Assembly (NCBI GenBank): GCA_016282155.1
Contig: JAEEJY010000010.1
Span: 1-64,000 of the forward strand
DNA: 64,000 nucleotides
Reading direction: 5' to 3'
Origin: Caryophanales bacterium
Lineage (GTDB): Bacteria > Bacillota_I > Bacilli_A > RF39 > UBA660
Both the position numbers and the translations under genes were made by a program. Position 1 is the stretch's first letter; each line of letters starts with the position of its first letter. The notes under the pieces are model-generated. The model saw only the letters and a list, made by a program, of their open reading frames with translations, was not told the DNA's origin and did not search any database. Below, one piece after another: positions 49,964 to 58,180 of this stretch.

Positions 49964-50891
49964 TTTTCTTGTCTCCTTTTTTAACATATTTAACATATAA
50001 ATTTTGTAAAATTGTAAATGATGAGTTTGTTATCCAATATAAAGCAATCGCTGTTGATACAGAAAGTGATGCTGTACCAATCATTACTAAGGATATATTT
50101 CTCATTGTTTTCATTTGTTTTTCTTGTTCAGGTCCCATTGAAGCTCCTACATTAAGCTTAAATGAGAAATATGTTACGGCAAATACAAGTACTACTAAAA
50201 TTAAATAATACCATTTACCTGCGGAAATTGCGATTAATGGTGTAACACCTAAATCATAGAATAAGAATTTTCCTTCAAATACTGCTGGTAATCTATATAA
50301 AGCTTCATAGAAAGCTAGGAATAATGGTAATTGAATAAATGAAAATAAACATCCAGCCGCAGGACTAATATTATATTTTTTATATAATAATGACATTTCT
50401 TGGGCTTTCATTACCATACTATTATTATCATTTTTTCCAGCATATTTCTTTTCTAATTTATCCATTTCTGGTTTTATTAATTTCATATTTTCAGATTGCA
50501 TAGCAGCTTTCTTGGTGAAAGGCACTAATAATAATCTTATTAATAAAGTTGCTATTATAACAGCTAAACCAAAGTTTTTAACTAGATAACCAATTTTTAA
50601 TACAAACCATGCTAATGGTTTAACAAATATAGTTGTCCATATTCCTTCATAACCACCGTGAGTAACTTTATAATTTTTACATTCAGGTAATTTTTTAATT
50701 TCAACTTTGTTTTCTACATATTTTTCAATAGTAGATTTTGCTGTTGGCTGACATAAGATATTAGCTACTAGGTTTTGACCTGTAACATCATTCTTAACAA
50801 TTTTATTATCTTTATCTTTTAGGTTTTTACTACATCCTGTTAATAAAAAACACATTATAACAAGAAGTAATAATATTTTTTTCTTTTTCAT
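49947..50891 (-). CDS. yidC: Membrane protein insertase YidC (lipoprotein type)
   Basis: 314 aa. YidC/Oxa1 helps proteins enter the membrane, alone or with SecYEG. It starts with a lipoprotein signal (ILLLLVIMCFLLTGC, lipobox LTGC) like Bacillus SpoIIIJ, then GLAVIIATLLIRLLLVPFTKKAAMQSENMKLIKPEMDKLEKKYAG (with the substrate-groove Arg), and further TM helices to ALYWITNSSFTILQNLYVKYV. Directly after rnpA (one base apart). Confidence 0.95.
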   Translation of the reverse strand: MKKKKILLLLVIMCFLLTGCSKNLKDKDNKIVKNDVTGQNLVANILCQPTAKSTIEKYVENKVEIKKLPECKNYKVTHGGYEGIWTTIFVKPLAWFVLKIGYLVKNFGLAVIIATLLIRLLLVPFTKKAAMQSENMKLIKPEMDKLEKKYAGKNDNNSMVMKAQEMSLLYKKYNISPAAGCLFSFIQLPLFLAFYEALYRLPAVFEGKFLFYDLGVTPLIAISAGKWYYLILVVLVFAVTYFSFKLNVGASMGPEQEKQMKTMRNISLVMIGTASLSVSTAIALYWITNSSFTILQNLYVKYVKKGDKKNDRRK

Positions 50892-50892
50892 G

Positions 50893-51231
50893 TTATGACT
50901 CCCTTATAAGTTTCAATTTTTTAAAATCATCAATTAATGAATTTTCTAATTCTTGATATGAAACGTTTAAAACTTCTTTCTTAAGAATTATTATAGCATT
51001 AAAAGTATTAATATAACTACATTTATCTATTATAGATCTAAGTCTTCTTTTATATAAATTTCTAATTACCGCATTTCCAATTTTCTTAGAAACAGATAAT
51101 CCAAATCTATAATATTTTTGTTCTTCAACTCTTTCTATATATATATAGTAGTATTTTCCCCTATAAGATTTATTAGATTTTATTATTCTTTCAAAATCTT
51201 TACTTTCTTTTAAAACATTTATTTTTTTCAT
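50893..51231 (-). CDS. rnpA: Ribonuclease P protein component
   Basis: 112 aa basic protein subunit of RNase P, which matures tRNA 5' ends with the rnpB RNA. Its signature is FGLSVSKKIGNAVIRNLYKRRLRSII (RNR box) and the N-terminus INVLKESKDFERIIKSNKS. Between rpmH and yidC; the hairpin at 51249-51266 lies between rpmH and rnpA and may tune its expression relative to rpmH. Confidence 0.95.
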   Translation of the reverse strand: MKKINVLKESKDFERIIKSNKSYRGKYYYIYIERVEEQKYYRFGLSVSKKIGNAVIRNLYKRRLRSIIDKCSYINTFNAIIILKKEVLNVSYQELENSLIDDFKKLKLIRES

Positions 51232-51248
51232 TTTATCACTCCAAGTAA

Positions 51249-51266
51249 AAAACCACCCTAGAGTGG
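51249..51266 (-). terminator. Hairpin after rpmH (attenuator-like)
   Basis: Stem CCACT/GGTGG-like (with a G-U) followed by TTTTTT on the minus strand, between rpmH and rnpA. Probably partial termination, as rnpA follows. Confidence 0.6.
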
Positions 51267-51275
51267 CATTATTAA

Positions 51276-51398
51276 TTAATGAGTTAAAACTTTACGACCT
51301 TTTCTTCTTCTTCTTTTAATTACGTTAGATTTAGCACGTGCTAAAAATCCAATAGTTTTAGCTTTTTTTCTATTATTTGGTTGGTATGTTCTTTTCAT
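51276..51398 (-). CDS. rpmH: 50S ribosomal protein L34
   Basis: 40 aa translated by eye: [20 protein letters not shown] followed by [20 protein letters not shown]. Clear L34; most bacterial L34 have 44 residues, so the middle (usually MxTxNGRKVL) is shortened by about four. Ribosome site AGGAGGTGG precedes the ATG at 51396-51398, and promoter TTGACA-17-TATAAT is immediately upstream. Leads rpmH-rnpA-yidC-jag away from the origin. Confidence 0.93.
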   Translation of the reverse strand: MKRTYQPNNRKKAKTIGFLARAKSNVIKRRRRKGRKVLTH

Positions 51399-51444
51399 TC
51401 TTCTCCACCTCCTGGACTTTTATATTAATTGGTTGCTGCAATTA

Positions 51445-51473
51445 ATTATATATAGAAAAGGCTTGTTTGTCAA
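51445..51473 (-). promoter_or_regulatory. Promoter of rpmH operon
   Basis: Minus strand TTGACA at 51468-51473, 17-base spacer, TATAAT at 51445-51450: consensus in both hexamers. Confidence 0.88.
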
Positions 51474-51485
51474 TTATATTTAAAG

Positions 51486-51740
51486 AAATGTGGAAAAAAA
51501 CTCCTTTTTTTATTTCCACACCAAATTTATTTTTATAGTGGAAAATTTAGTCTTTATTTTGTTGCAAATTTTTCTATTTTCCACAATTTGTGTGGAAAAC
51601 TTTTTTAACACATTCTTAAAACTTTTTTCCACCAGTTTTGTTAATAACTTTTTAATATCCATATTTTATAAGATAAAGTTTTCAACATCTCATTTTTTCT
51701 GGGAAATATATTTCCCGGTTTTTTCTTTATTTTTCAACAC
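51486..51740. other. oriC region upstream of dnaA: DnaA-box-like cluster
   Basis: A gene-free segment with repeated TTTTCCACA-type boxes on both strands: 51489-51497 (-), 51512-51520 (+, one base off), 51537-51545 (-, weaker), 51577-51585 (+), 51591-51599 (-) and 51626-51634 (+, one base off). The fourth and fifth form a palindrome with a 5-base centre. A GGGAAATATATTTCCC palindrome (51701-51716) built from two outward Noc-type halves also sits here. Together with the dnaA-dnaN boxes this is a bipartite Bacillota-style origin. Confidence 0.8.
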
Positions 51741-51758
51741 TTTTTTTGAATTTTTGTA

Positions 51759-51787
51759 TTGGATTTTTTTAAAAAATAATGTACAAT
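51759..51787 (+). promoter_or_regulatory. Promoter of dnaA
   Basis: TTGGAT at 51759-51764, 17-base spacer, TACAAT at 51782-51787. The upstream ATG at 51786 lies in the -10 box and cannot be the start, supporting the GTG at 51816. Confidence 0.7.
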
Positions 51788-51815
51788 GAACTTAGGTGAA
51801 ATAGGTGGTGATATT

Positions 51816-53165
51816 GTGGATTATGATGTTATATGGAATAAATTTCTAGATAAGTTAAAAAATGAAATTCAACCAATTAATTTTGAGACATGGTTTGAAG
51901 AAACTAAGCTTATTGAAATGAGTAATAATATTGCAAAAGTACAAGTCCCAATTCCACTTTGTAAAAGACAAATCAAAGAAGTATATGATGATTTAGTAAC
52001 AAAATTATTTAATGAAGTAACGGAATCTAACTTTATAATGGAATATCTTACAGAAGATGAGATTGAAAATAATATTATTATTGATACTCAAACTGTAGGA
52101 ATACCAAACAATAATAATTATTATGAAACAAATCTTGATCCTAAGTACAAATTTGATAATTTCTTACTTGGTAGATCTAATAAATTTGCTAGAGCTAATG
52201 CTTTAGGTGTTGCTGAAAGACCTGGACAATTATATAATCCACTATTTATTTATGGTCCTAGCGGTGTAGGTAAAACACACCTTATGCACGCAATAGGTAA
52301 TTATATAACAAAAAATTCTAATGCTAAGGTATTATATGTAACTACAGAAAAGTTTGTTAATGATTTTCAAAAGATGTATCGTTTAAAGAAAGAAAATCCT
52401 AATGGTAGTTATGTAGATGAATTTAAAAATAAATATCGTAATGTTGATGTATTAATAATTGATGATATTCAATATTTTGAAACATCGCCAGGAACTCAAC
52501 AAGAATTCTTTAATACATTTAATGAATTACACAGTAATAATAAACAAATTATTATTTCTTCCGATAGATCGCCTAACGATTTTAAAAAATTGGAAGAAAG
52601 ACTTAAAACAAGATTCTCTTGGGGATTATCTGTGGATATCCTTCCACCTGATTTTGATTTAAGAATGAGTATTATCAACAGTAAAATTTCCGATGTACAA
52701 GTAGAATTTCCAGAAGATGTTAAAGAATATATTGCTGGTATATGTACAACAGATGTTAGAAATCTAGAAGGATGTATAACAAGAGTATTATCATATGCAG
52801 CCATTATGAATGGTTCTAATATTGATTTAGAGCTTGCCGAAGAAGCTTTAAATGGCTTTATTGGAAAACCTATTATCTCAAGAAATAAAATAAATCAAGT
52901 TCAACAATTAGTTGCTCAAAAATATAATATTTCCGTAGAAGACTTAAAAGGTAAGAAAAGAAAAGCTAATATAAGTTATCCACGTCAAATAGCTATGTAT
53001 ATATGTAGAGTTAAATTGGATGAACCTTTAGCTCGTATAGGTAGTGAATTTGGTGGAAAAGATCATACAACAGTTATGCACTCAGTTAATAAGATTACAC
53101 AAGAAGTAAAAAGGGATAAACATTTAGAAGATGAAATAACTAAAATTGCTGTGCAAATTAAATAA
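51816..53165 (+). CDS. dnaA: Chromosomal replication initiator DnaA
   Basis: 449 aa from GTG 51816-51818; AGGTGGTGATATT lies just before it, and an ATG ten codons earlier overlaps the -10 of the promoter. DnaA-ATP assembles on DnaA boxes and melts the origin. N-terminal domain I (IWNKFLDKLKNEIQPINFETWFEETKLIEM), short linker, AAA+ core with Walker A GPSGVGKTHLMHAIGN and Walker B VLIIDDIQYF, and C-terminal domain IV with signature GGKDHTTVMHSVNKI. dnaN follows. Confidence 0.97.
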   Translation: MDYDVIWNKFLDKLKNEIQPINFETWFEETKLIEMSNNIAKVQVPIPLCKRQIKEVYDDLVTKLFNEVTESNFIMEYLTEDEIENNIIIDTQTVGIPNNNNYYETNLDPKYKFDNFLLGRSNKFARANALGVAERPGQLYNPLFIYGPSGVGKTHLMHAIGNYITKNSNAKVLYVTTEKFVNDFQKMYRLKKENPNGSYVDEFKNKYRNVDVLIIDDIQYFETSPGTQQEFFNTFNELHSNNKQIIISSDRSPNDFKKLEERLKTRFSWGLSVDILPPDFDLRMSIINSKISDVQVEFPEDVKEYIAGICTTDVRNLEGCITRVLSYAAIMNGSNIDLELAEEALNGFIGKPIISRNKINQVQQLVAQKYNISVEDLKGKKRKANISYPRQIAMYICRVKLDEPLARIGSEFGGKDHTTVMHSVNKITQEVKRDKHLEDEITKIAVQIK

Positions 53166-53304
53166 TGTTTAAAAGTTTTATTTAATAACTTTATTATCCA
53201 CAGTAAAAATAAGCTATTAAGCCTTATAAAATAAGTAAATAGTAAAGTTATACACATTTTCCACAGTAATAATAATAATTAATATATAAAAAGGAGAAAT
53301 AAAT
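53166..53304. other. oriC, dnaA-dnaN intergenic: DnaA boxes and likely unwinding element
   Basis: Contains a perfect DnaA box TTATCCACA (53194-53202), TTATACACA (53248-53256) and TTTTCCACA (53257-53265). Immediately after the last lies GTAATAATAATAATTAA, with trinucleotide-like spacing reminiscent of DnaA-trios, in a very AT-rich stretch that would melt first. Corresponds to the Bacillus incC-side origin with the DNA unwinding element. Confidence 0.75.
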
Positions 53305-54420
53305 ATGAAAATAAAAATTAAACAAAATGTTTTAATGGAACATCTTAATTACGCAATAAAAGGTATTTCAACTAAAAATATAATTCCTATATTAAACTGT
53401 ATAAAACTAGAGCTTAATAAAGATGGTTTATATTTATTAAGTACAGATAATGAAATAGCTATTAAAACTTTTATTGATAAAAAAGATATTGAAGATATTA
53501 TTGAAACAGGCGATGTACTTGTTTCGGGTAAATTACTTTTTGAAATTATTAGAAAATTAGATAATGAAGTAATTACTATTGAAGAATTAATGGATTCTAA
53601 ACTTAATATATATACTTCTAATTCATCATTTACTTTAAACTGTAATAATTCTAATGAATTTCCAGAACTTGAATTAGAAGAAAAAGAAAATCCTATTAAA
53701 ATCAATCAAAAAGTATTTAGAACGTTAATTAATCAAACTATTTTTGCTACATCACAACAAGAATCAAGACCAGTACTTACAGGTATTAACTTTAAATTTA
53801 GTAAAGGTTTACTTGAATGTACAGCAACAGATTCATATAGATTAGCTAAGAAAAAAATAGAAATTAATAATGATGAAGAATTCAATATTATTATTCCTAC
53901 TAAAAATTTAAATGAATTAGTAAGAATGTTTAATAATGATGAAGAAGATATTGAAATAAATATATTTGAAAATAAAGTAATATTTAAATTTGGAACTATC
54001 TTATTATTATCAAGAGTTATTAATGGTACTTATCCAGATACTTCTAAATTAATTCCTGAAAAATTCTCATTAACAGTTAAAATTAATTTAAGAAATTTCT
54101 ATAACTCAATTGATAGAGCTTCATTATTAACAAATGAAAGTGAAAAAAATACTATTAAATTTGAAACTAGCAAAGATATAGCGACTATCTCTTCTAATAT
54201 TCCTGAGATAGGAAATGTTGAAGAAAAAGTTAATATTGAAAAAGATAACGAAGAAGAATTAAAAATTGCGTTTAATTCTAAATACATGATGGATGCTTTA
54301 AAATCACTAGAATGTGAAGAAGTTTATGTAATGTTTAATGGTGATTTAAAACCGATTATTTTAAAGAATACTAATAGTGATGATTTAATTCAACTTATCG
54401 TTCCTATCAGAACTTATTAA
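53305..54420 (+). CDS. dnaN: DNA polymerase III beta subunit (sliding clamp)
   Basis: 371 aa clamp that encircles DNA and tethers polymerase. Three repeated domains are visible: starts MKIKIKQNVLMEHLNYAIKGISTKNIIPILNCIKLEL, middle NQTIFATSQQESRPVLTGINFKFSKGLLECTATDSYRLAKKKIEI, and C-terminal DALKSLECEEVYVMFNGDLKPIILKN ending LIQLIVPIRTY. Standard position after dnaA. Ends at a strong terminator. Confidence 0.97.
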   Translation: MKIKIKQNVLMEHLNYAIKGISTKNIIPILNCIKLELNKDGLYLLSTDNEIAIKTFIDKKDIEDIIETGDVLVSGKLLFEIIRKLDNEVITIEELMDSKLNIYTSNSSFTLNCNNSNEFPELELEEKENPIKINQKVFRTLINQTIFATSQQESRPVLTGINFKFSKGLLECTATDSYRLAKKKIEINNDEEFNIIIPTKNLNELVRMFNNDEEDIEINIFENKVIFKFGTILLLSRVINGTYPDTSKLIPEKFSLTVKINLRNFYNSIDRASLLTNESEKNTIKFETSKDIATISSNIPEIGNVEEKVNIEKDNEEELKIAFNSKYMMDALKSLECEEVYVMFNGDLKPIILKNTNSDDLIQLIVPIRTY

Positions 54421-54447
54421 AAATAACTTGAAAAAGTTATTTTTTTT
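54421..54447 (+). terminator. Terminator of dnaN
   Basis: 9-bp stem AAATAACTT/AAGTTATTT with GAAA loop and T run. Confidence 0.85.
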
Positions 54448-54453
54448 GTGTAA

Positions 54454-54480
54454 TTCGACACCGTTCGACACGATTCGACA
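54454..54480 (+). repeat. Three phased TTCGACA direct repeats upstream of comK-like gene
   Basis: TTCGACA at 54454-54460, 54464-54470 and 54474-54480, exactly one helical turn (10 bp) apart, in an otherwise AT-rich spacer. A TATAAG -10-like box follows at 54492-54497 with no -35 at normal spacing. The arrangement looks like an activator operator for the comK-like gene. Confidence 0.65.
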
Positions 54481-54540
54481 TCAAAAAGTGATATAAGAGA
54501 GGCAATTCTCATTATTTGAGATGTGGAAAGGAAGGATTTT

Positions 54541-54996
54541 ATGCAAAATAGTTATGATTATGAGATTAATAAGGGAACACTTTGTCTTATTCAGGAAGGA
54601 GATAACAATACTAAAGTAATAGAAATAAATAATGAATACGAAGTAAGTAAAAACATTCACAAGATAATTGATGAAAGTTGTAGATCTTTTGGAAGTACTT
54701 TAAAAGGAAGAAATGAAGGAACTAAGAATTTAACAGGTATAAAATATAAAGCTCCAATTATAATATCTGAGTATTTATCTATTATAATGATACCTACCGG
54801 ATCTACAAGAGGTAATATATGTCACTGGATATCTTTAAATAGTATAAAAAGAGTGGAAAAAGATGAAAATAACCTAGCTATTATCGAATTTATTAACGGT
54901 AAAAATGTAAGATTAGATGTTTCTTATTATGTTGTGGAAAACCAACTTGCTAAAGCTGTGAGATTAGACTATTGTTTAAAGAAAAAATATGCTTAA
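54541..54996 (+). CDS. comK: ComK-like competence transcription factor
   Basis: 151 aa from ATG 54541 (GGAAAGGAAGG lies upstream; a GTG at 54523 is less likely). Matches ComK: DESCRSFGSTLKGRNEGTKNLTGIKYKAPIII aligns with the RSCRFFGSSxxGRxxGTxxVTxISHKPPIM block, then IPTGSTRGNICHWISLNSI and VSYYVVENQLAKAVRLDYCL. In Bacillus ComK switches on DNA-uptake and recombination genes. It lies between dnaN and recF, where yaaA normally sits, and lacks the long C-terminal tail of the Bacillus protein. Own terminator. Confidence 0.85.
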   Translation: MQNSYDYEINKGTLCLIQEGDNNTKVIEINNEYEVSKNIHKIIDESCRSFGSTLKGRNEGTKNLTGIKYKAPIIISEYLSIIMIPTGSTRGNICHWISLNSIKRVEKDENNLAIIEFINGKNVRLDVSYYVVENQLAKAVRLDYCLKKKYA

Positions 54997-55029
54997 AAAG
55001 GGTAAAAAAACTTAATTTACCTTTTTTTT
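54996..55029 (+). terminator. Terminator after comK-like gene
   Basis: AAAGG-GTAAA pairs with TTTACCTTT across a 9-base loop (one G bulged), followed by a run of T. Confidence 0.7.
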
Positions 55030-55125
55030 GCCCCTTATTTGTGTTATAATTATATTGTGTATAGGTATATGAAAAAAACCTAAAAATCAAAAAAAAGGCA
55101 AATAAAGCGAAAAAGTGGTGATTTT

Positions 55126-56235
55126 ATGTTTTTGGAGCAACTAGACATTACTAATTTTAGAAATTATGATCGACTTCATCTTAAATTATCTAAAAACATA
55201 AATATTTTTTATGGAAAAAACGCTCAAGGTAAGACAAATATTCTTGAAAGCATTTATTATTTATCATTAGGTAAATCTTATCGAATAAAAGATGAAAGCC
55301 AAATAGTTAAATATAATAAAAAAACATTTAAAATTGAAGGAACTTTGAATAAAGATAATTATAAAAGTAAGTATTCAATAAAGTATTCAAATTTAAATAA
55401 AAAATATTATATAGATAATAATGAATATAAAAGACTATATGAATATATATCACACATAAATGTAGTTACTTTTACGCCTGAAGATTTAGAAATTTTAAAA
55501 GGTATACCTGATATTAGAAGAAGATATATAGATAATGAATTAAGTCAATTATATAACCTATATTATAGAGTTTCCTTAGAATATAAGAAGATTCTTAAAA
55601 TGCGTAATGATTTACTAAAAGAAGCAAATATAGGTAAGCAAATTGATATGAATTATTTTAATATCTTAACAGAATATCTTATTGATAAAGCTGTCTTTAT
55701 ATATAGAGCCCGTTTTAAATACATAAAGAAATTAAATGAGAAGATAGAATCTATATATAAAGATATTATTAAGTTAAATGGTTTTCATATTAATTATAAA
55801 ACTCAACTTAAAGATGAGATGTTCACAAATGAAAGTATAAAGAAAGAATTAACTAATCTTTTTAAAAATAGTTTTAAACTAGAAAAAGAAAGTGGTTCGA
55901 CTTTATATGGTCCTCATCGTGATGACTATGAATTTTATGTTGAAAATAACAATTTAAAATATTATGGATCACAAGGACAACAAAAACTCGCTATTTTAAC
56001 TATCAAACTTGCCGAAATTTTAATTTTTAAGAGTCAGACAGATAATTATCCTATTTTGTTATTAGACGACTTATTTAGCGAATTTGATAGGGAAAAAATA
56101 AATAATATTCTTAATTATGTTAATAATGAAATGCAGGTAATAATAACTGCGACAGATATTAAGAATGTAAGTAAGAAAATAAAAGATGATGCGAAAATAT
56201 TCTGTGTAAAAAATGGAATAGTTACAGAGAGATAG
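55126..56235 (+). CDS. recF: DNA replication and repair protein RecF
   Basis: 369 aa SMC-like ATPase loading RecA at gaps. Starts [53 protein letters not shown] (Walker A), with signature [18 protein letters not shown] and Walker [18 protein letters not shown]. Standard length and location before gyrB. A TATAAT box is near 55043-55048 in the spacer upstream; GGTGATTTT before the ATG. Confidence 0.96.
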   Translation: MFLEQLDITNFRNYDRLHLKLSKNINIFYGKNAQGKTNILESIYYLSLGKSYRIKDESQIVKYNKKTFKIEGTLNKDNYKSKYSIKYSNLNKKYYIDNNEYKRLYEYISHINVVTFTPEDLEILKGIPDIRRRYIDNELSQLYNLYYRVSLEYKKILKMRNDLLKEANIGKQIDMNYFNILTEYLIDKAVFIYRARFKYIKKLNEKIESIYKDIIKLNGFHINYKTQLKDEMFTNESIKKELTNLFKNSFKLEKESGSTLYGPHRDDYEFYVENNNLKYYGSQGQQKLAILTIKLAEILIFKSQTDNYPILLLDDLFSEFDREKINNILNYVNNEMQVIITATDIKNVSKKIKDDAKIFCVKNGIVTER

Positions 56236-56243
56236 GTGGTATT

Positions 56244-58169
56244 ATGAATAACGAACAACATTATGATGCATCAGATATTCAAGTATTAGAGGGACTTGAG
56301 GCTGTAAGAAAACGTCCTGGTATGTATATTGGTACTACAGATGTTAAGGGATTACACCATTTAGTATGGGAAATTGTAGATAACTCTATTGATGAAGCTT
56401 TAGCTGGATATTGTAATAGTATTGAAATAGTTATTAATAAAGATAATTCAGTTACAGTTAAAGATAATGGTCGTGGTATTCCAGTAGGAATCCATGCTAA
56501 AACAGGAATATCTACAGTTGAAACAGTTTATACAGTATTACATGCTGGTGGTAAATTTGGTGGCGGAGGATACAAAGTATCCGGAGGTCTTCATGGTGTA
56601 GGTGCTTCAGTAGTTAACGCTTTATCAAGTTGGGTTACTGTTGTAGTTTACAAAGATGGTAAAATCTACGAAACTAAATTTGCTAATGGTGGAAAAACGA
56701 TTCAACCTTTAACAGTTATAGGTGAATGTGAACCTACAAGAACAGGTACAACTGTTACTTTTAAACCAGACGCTGAAATATTTGATACAGATATTTATGA
56801 TTATGAAACATTAAAAGTAAGAACAAGAGAATTAGCTTTCTTAAATAAGGGATTATCTCTAACACTTCGTGATGATAGAGATGGTGAAGATACAACTGGT
56901 GAAACTTTCTTCTATGAAGGTGGTATTAGTGAGTATGTAAGATTTATTAATGCTAATAAGACTCCAGTTCATGAAGATATTATCCACTTAAATGGGGAAG
57001 AAGATAATGTTATGTTTGAAGTAGCATTACAATATAACACTGGATATAACGAAAATATATATTCATTTGTTAATAATATTAATACTCATGATGGTGGTAC
57101 TCATGAAGAAGGTGTAAGAAGAGCTCTTACAAGAGTAATCAATAGTTATGCTCGTAAAAATGGTATTTTAAAAGATAAAGATGAATCTTTAACTGGTGAA
57201 GATGTTAAAGAAGGTTTAACAATGATTATTTCTTGTAAACATCCAAATCCACAATTTGAAGGACAAACTAAAGGTAGATTAGGAAACTCTGAAGTTAGAA
57301 AATTAGCTGATAATGTATTCTCTGAAGGATTTGAAAGATTCTTAATGGAAAATCCAGATGATGCTAAATTAATTATAAATAAGGCAATGTTAGCTTGTCG
57401 TGCTAGAAATGCTGCTAAAAGAGCTCGTGAAATTACAAGAAAGAGTGATTTACAACAAACAAGTTTCTTTGGTAAATTATCTGATTGTAAGAGTAAAGAT
57501 CCAAGCGTTTCTGAAATATTTATCGTCGAAGGAGATTCTGCCGGTGGTAGTGCTAAATTAGGTAGAGATTCAATGACTCAAGCAATTCTTCCTTTAAGAG
57601 GTAAAATCTTAAATGTAGAAAAAGCAAGACTTGATAGAGCATTAGGTAATGAAGAAATTCGTACTATTATTACTGCTTTCGGTACAGGTATTGGTGAAGA
57701 TTTTGATTTATCTAAATTAAGATATGACAAAATTATTATCATGACCGATGCCGATGTCGATGGATCACATATTAGAGTTTTATTATTAACTTTATTCTAT
57801 CGTTTCTTTAAACCAATAGTAGAAGCTGGTCATATATATGCTGCTCAACCTCCACTATTTAGAATTACACATAATAAAACAAGAAAATATGTACTTGATG
57901 AAAAAGAAAAAGAAGCCTATTTAAATTCACTTAATGAAACAACAAGATCAAGAGCTGAAATAGCTCGTATGAAAGGTCTTGGTGAAATGGATGCTTCTGA
58001 GTTATATGAAACAACAATGGATATAAATAATCGTATATTAAGAAAGATAACTGTTGAAGATTGTGTTGCTGCTGATGCTATATTTGAAAAATTAATGGGT
58101 GAAGAAGTAGAACCAAGACGTGCATTTATTGAAGAAAATGCTCAATATGTTAAAAATCTTGATATTTAG
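56244..58169 (+). CDS. gyrB: DNA gyrase subunit B
   Basis: 641 aa ATPase subunit of gyrase, introducing negative supercoils with GyrA. N-terminal GHKL ATPase ([50 protein letters not shown]), transducer, and TOPRIM domain ([33 protein letters not shown]), ending with the conserved R-E-F-I-like [20 protein letters not shown]. Eight bases after recF; followed by gyrA after 11 bases. Confidence 0.98.
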   Translation: MNNEQHYDASDIQVLEGLEAVRKRPGMYIGTTDVKGLHHLVWEIVDNSIDEALAGYCNSIEIVINKDNSVTVKDNGRGIPVGIHAKTGISTVETVYTVLHAGGKFGGGGYKVSGGLHGVGASVVNALSSWVTVVVYKDGKIYETKFANGGKTIQPLTVIGECEPTRTGTTVTFKPDAEIFDTDIYDYETLKVRTRELAFLNKGLSLTLRDDRDGEDTTGETFFYEGGISEYVRFINANKTPVHEDIIHLNGEEDNVMFEVALQYNTGYNENIYSFVNNINTHDGGTHEEGVRRALTRVINSYARKNGILKDKDESLTGEDVKEGLTMIISCKHPNPQFEGQTKGRLGNSEVRKLADNVFSEGFERFLMENPDDAKLIINKAMLACRARNAAKRAREITRKSDLQQTSFFGKLSDCKSKDPSVSEIFIVEGDSAGGSAKLGRDSMTQAILPLRGKILNVEKARLDRALGNEEIRTIITAFGTGIGEDFDLSKLRYDKIIIMTDADVDGSHIRVLLLTLFYRFFKPIVEAGHIYAAQPPLFRITHNKTRKYVLDEKEKEAYLNSLNETTRSRAEIARMKGLGEMDASELYETTMDINNRILRKITVEDCVAADAIFEKLMGEEVEPRRAFIEENAQYVKNLDI

Positions 58170-58180
58170 GGGGTGAAAAT

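Noticed and set aside
51786-51815. ATG at 51786 as the dnaA start
   Set aside because: It overlaps the -10 TACAAT, has no ribosome site, and the GTG at 51816 has AGGTGGTGA at proper spacing.
54454-54480. Short CRISPR-like array
   Set aside because: Three 7-base repeats with 3-base gaps are far too short for repeats and spacers; no cas genes nearby.
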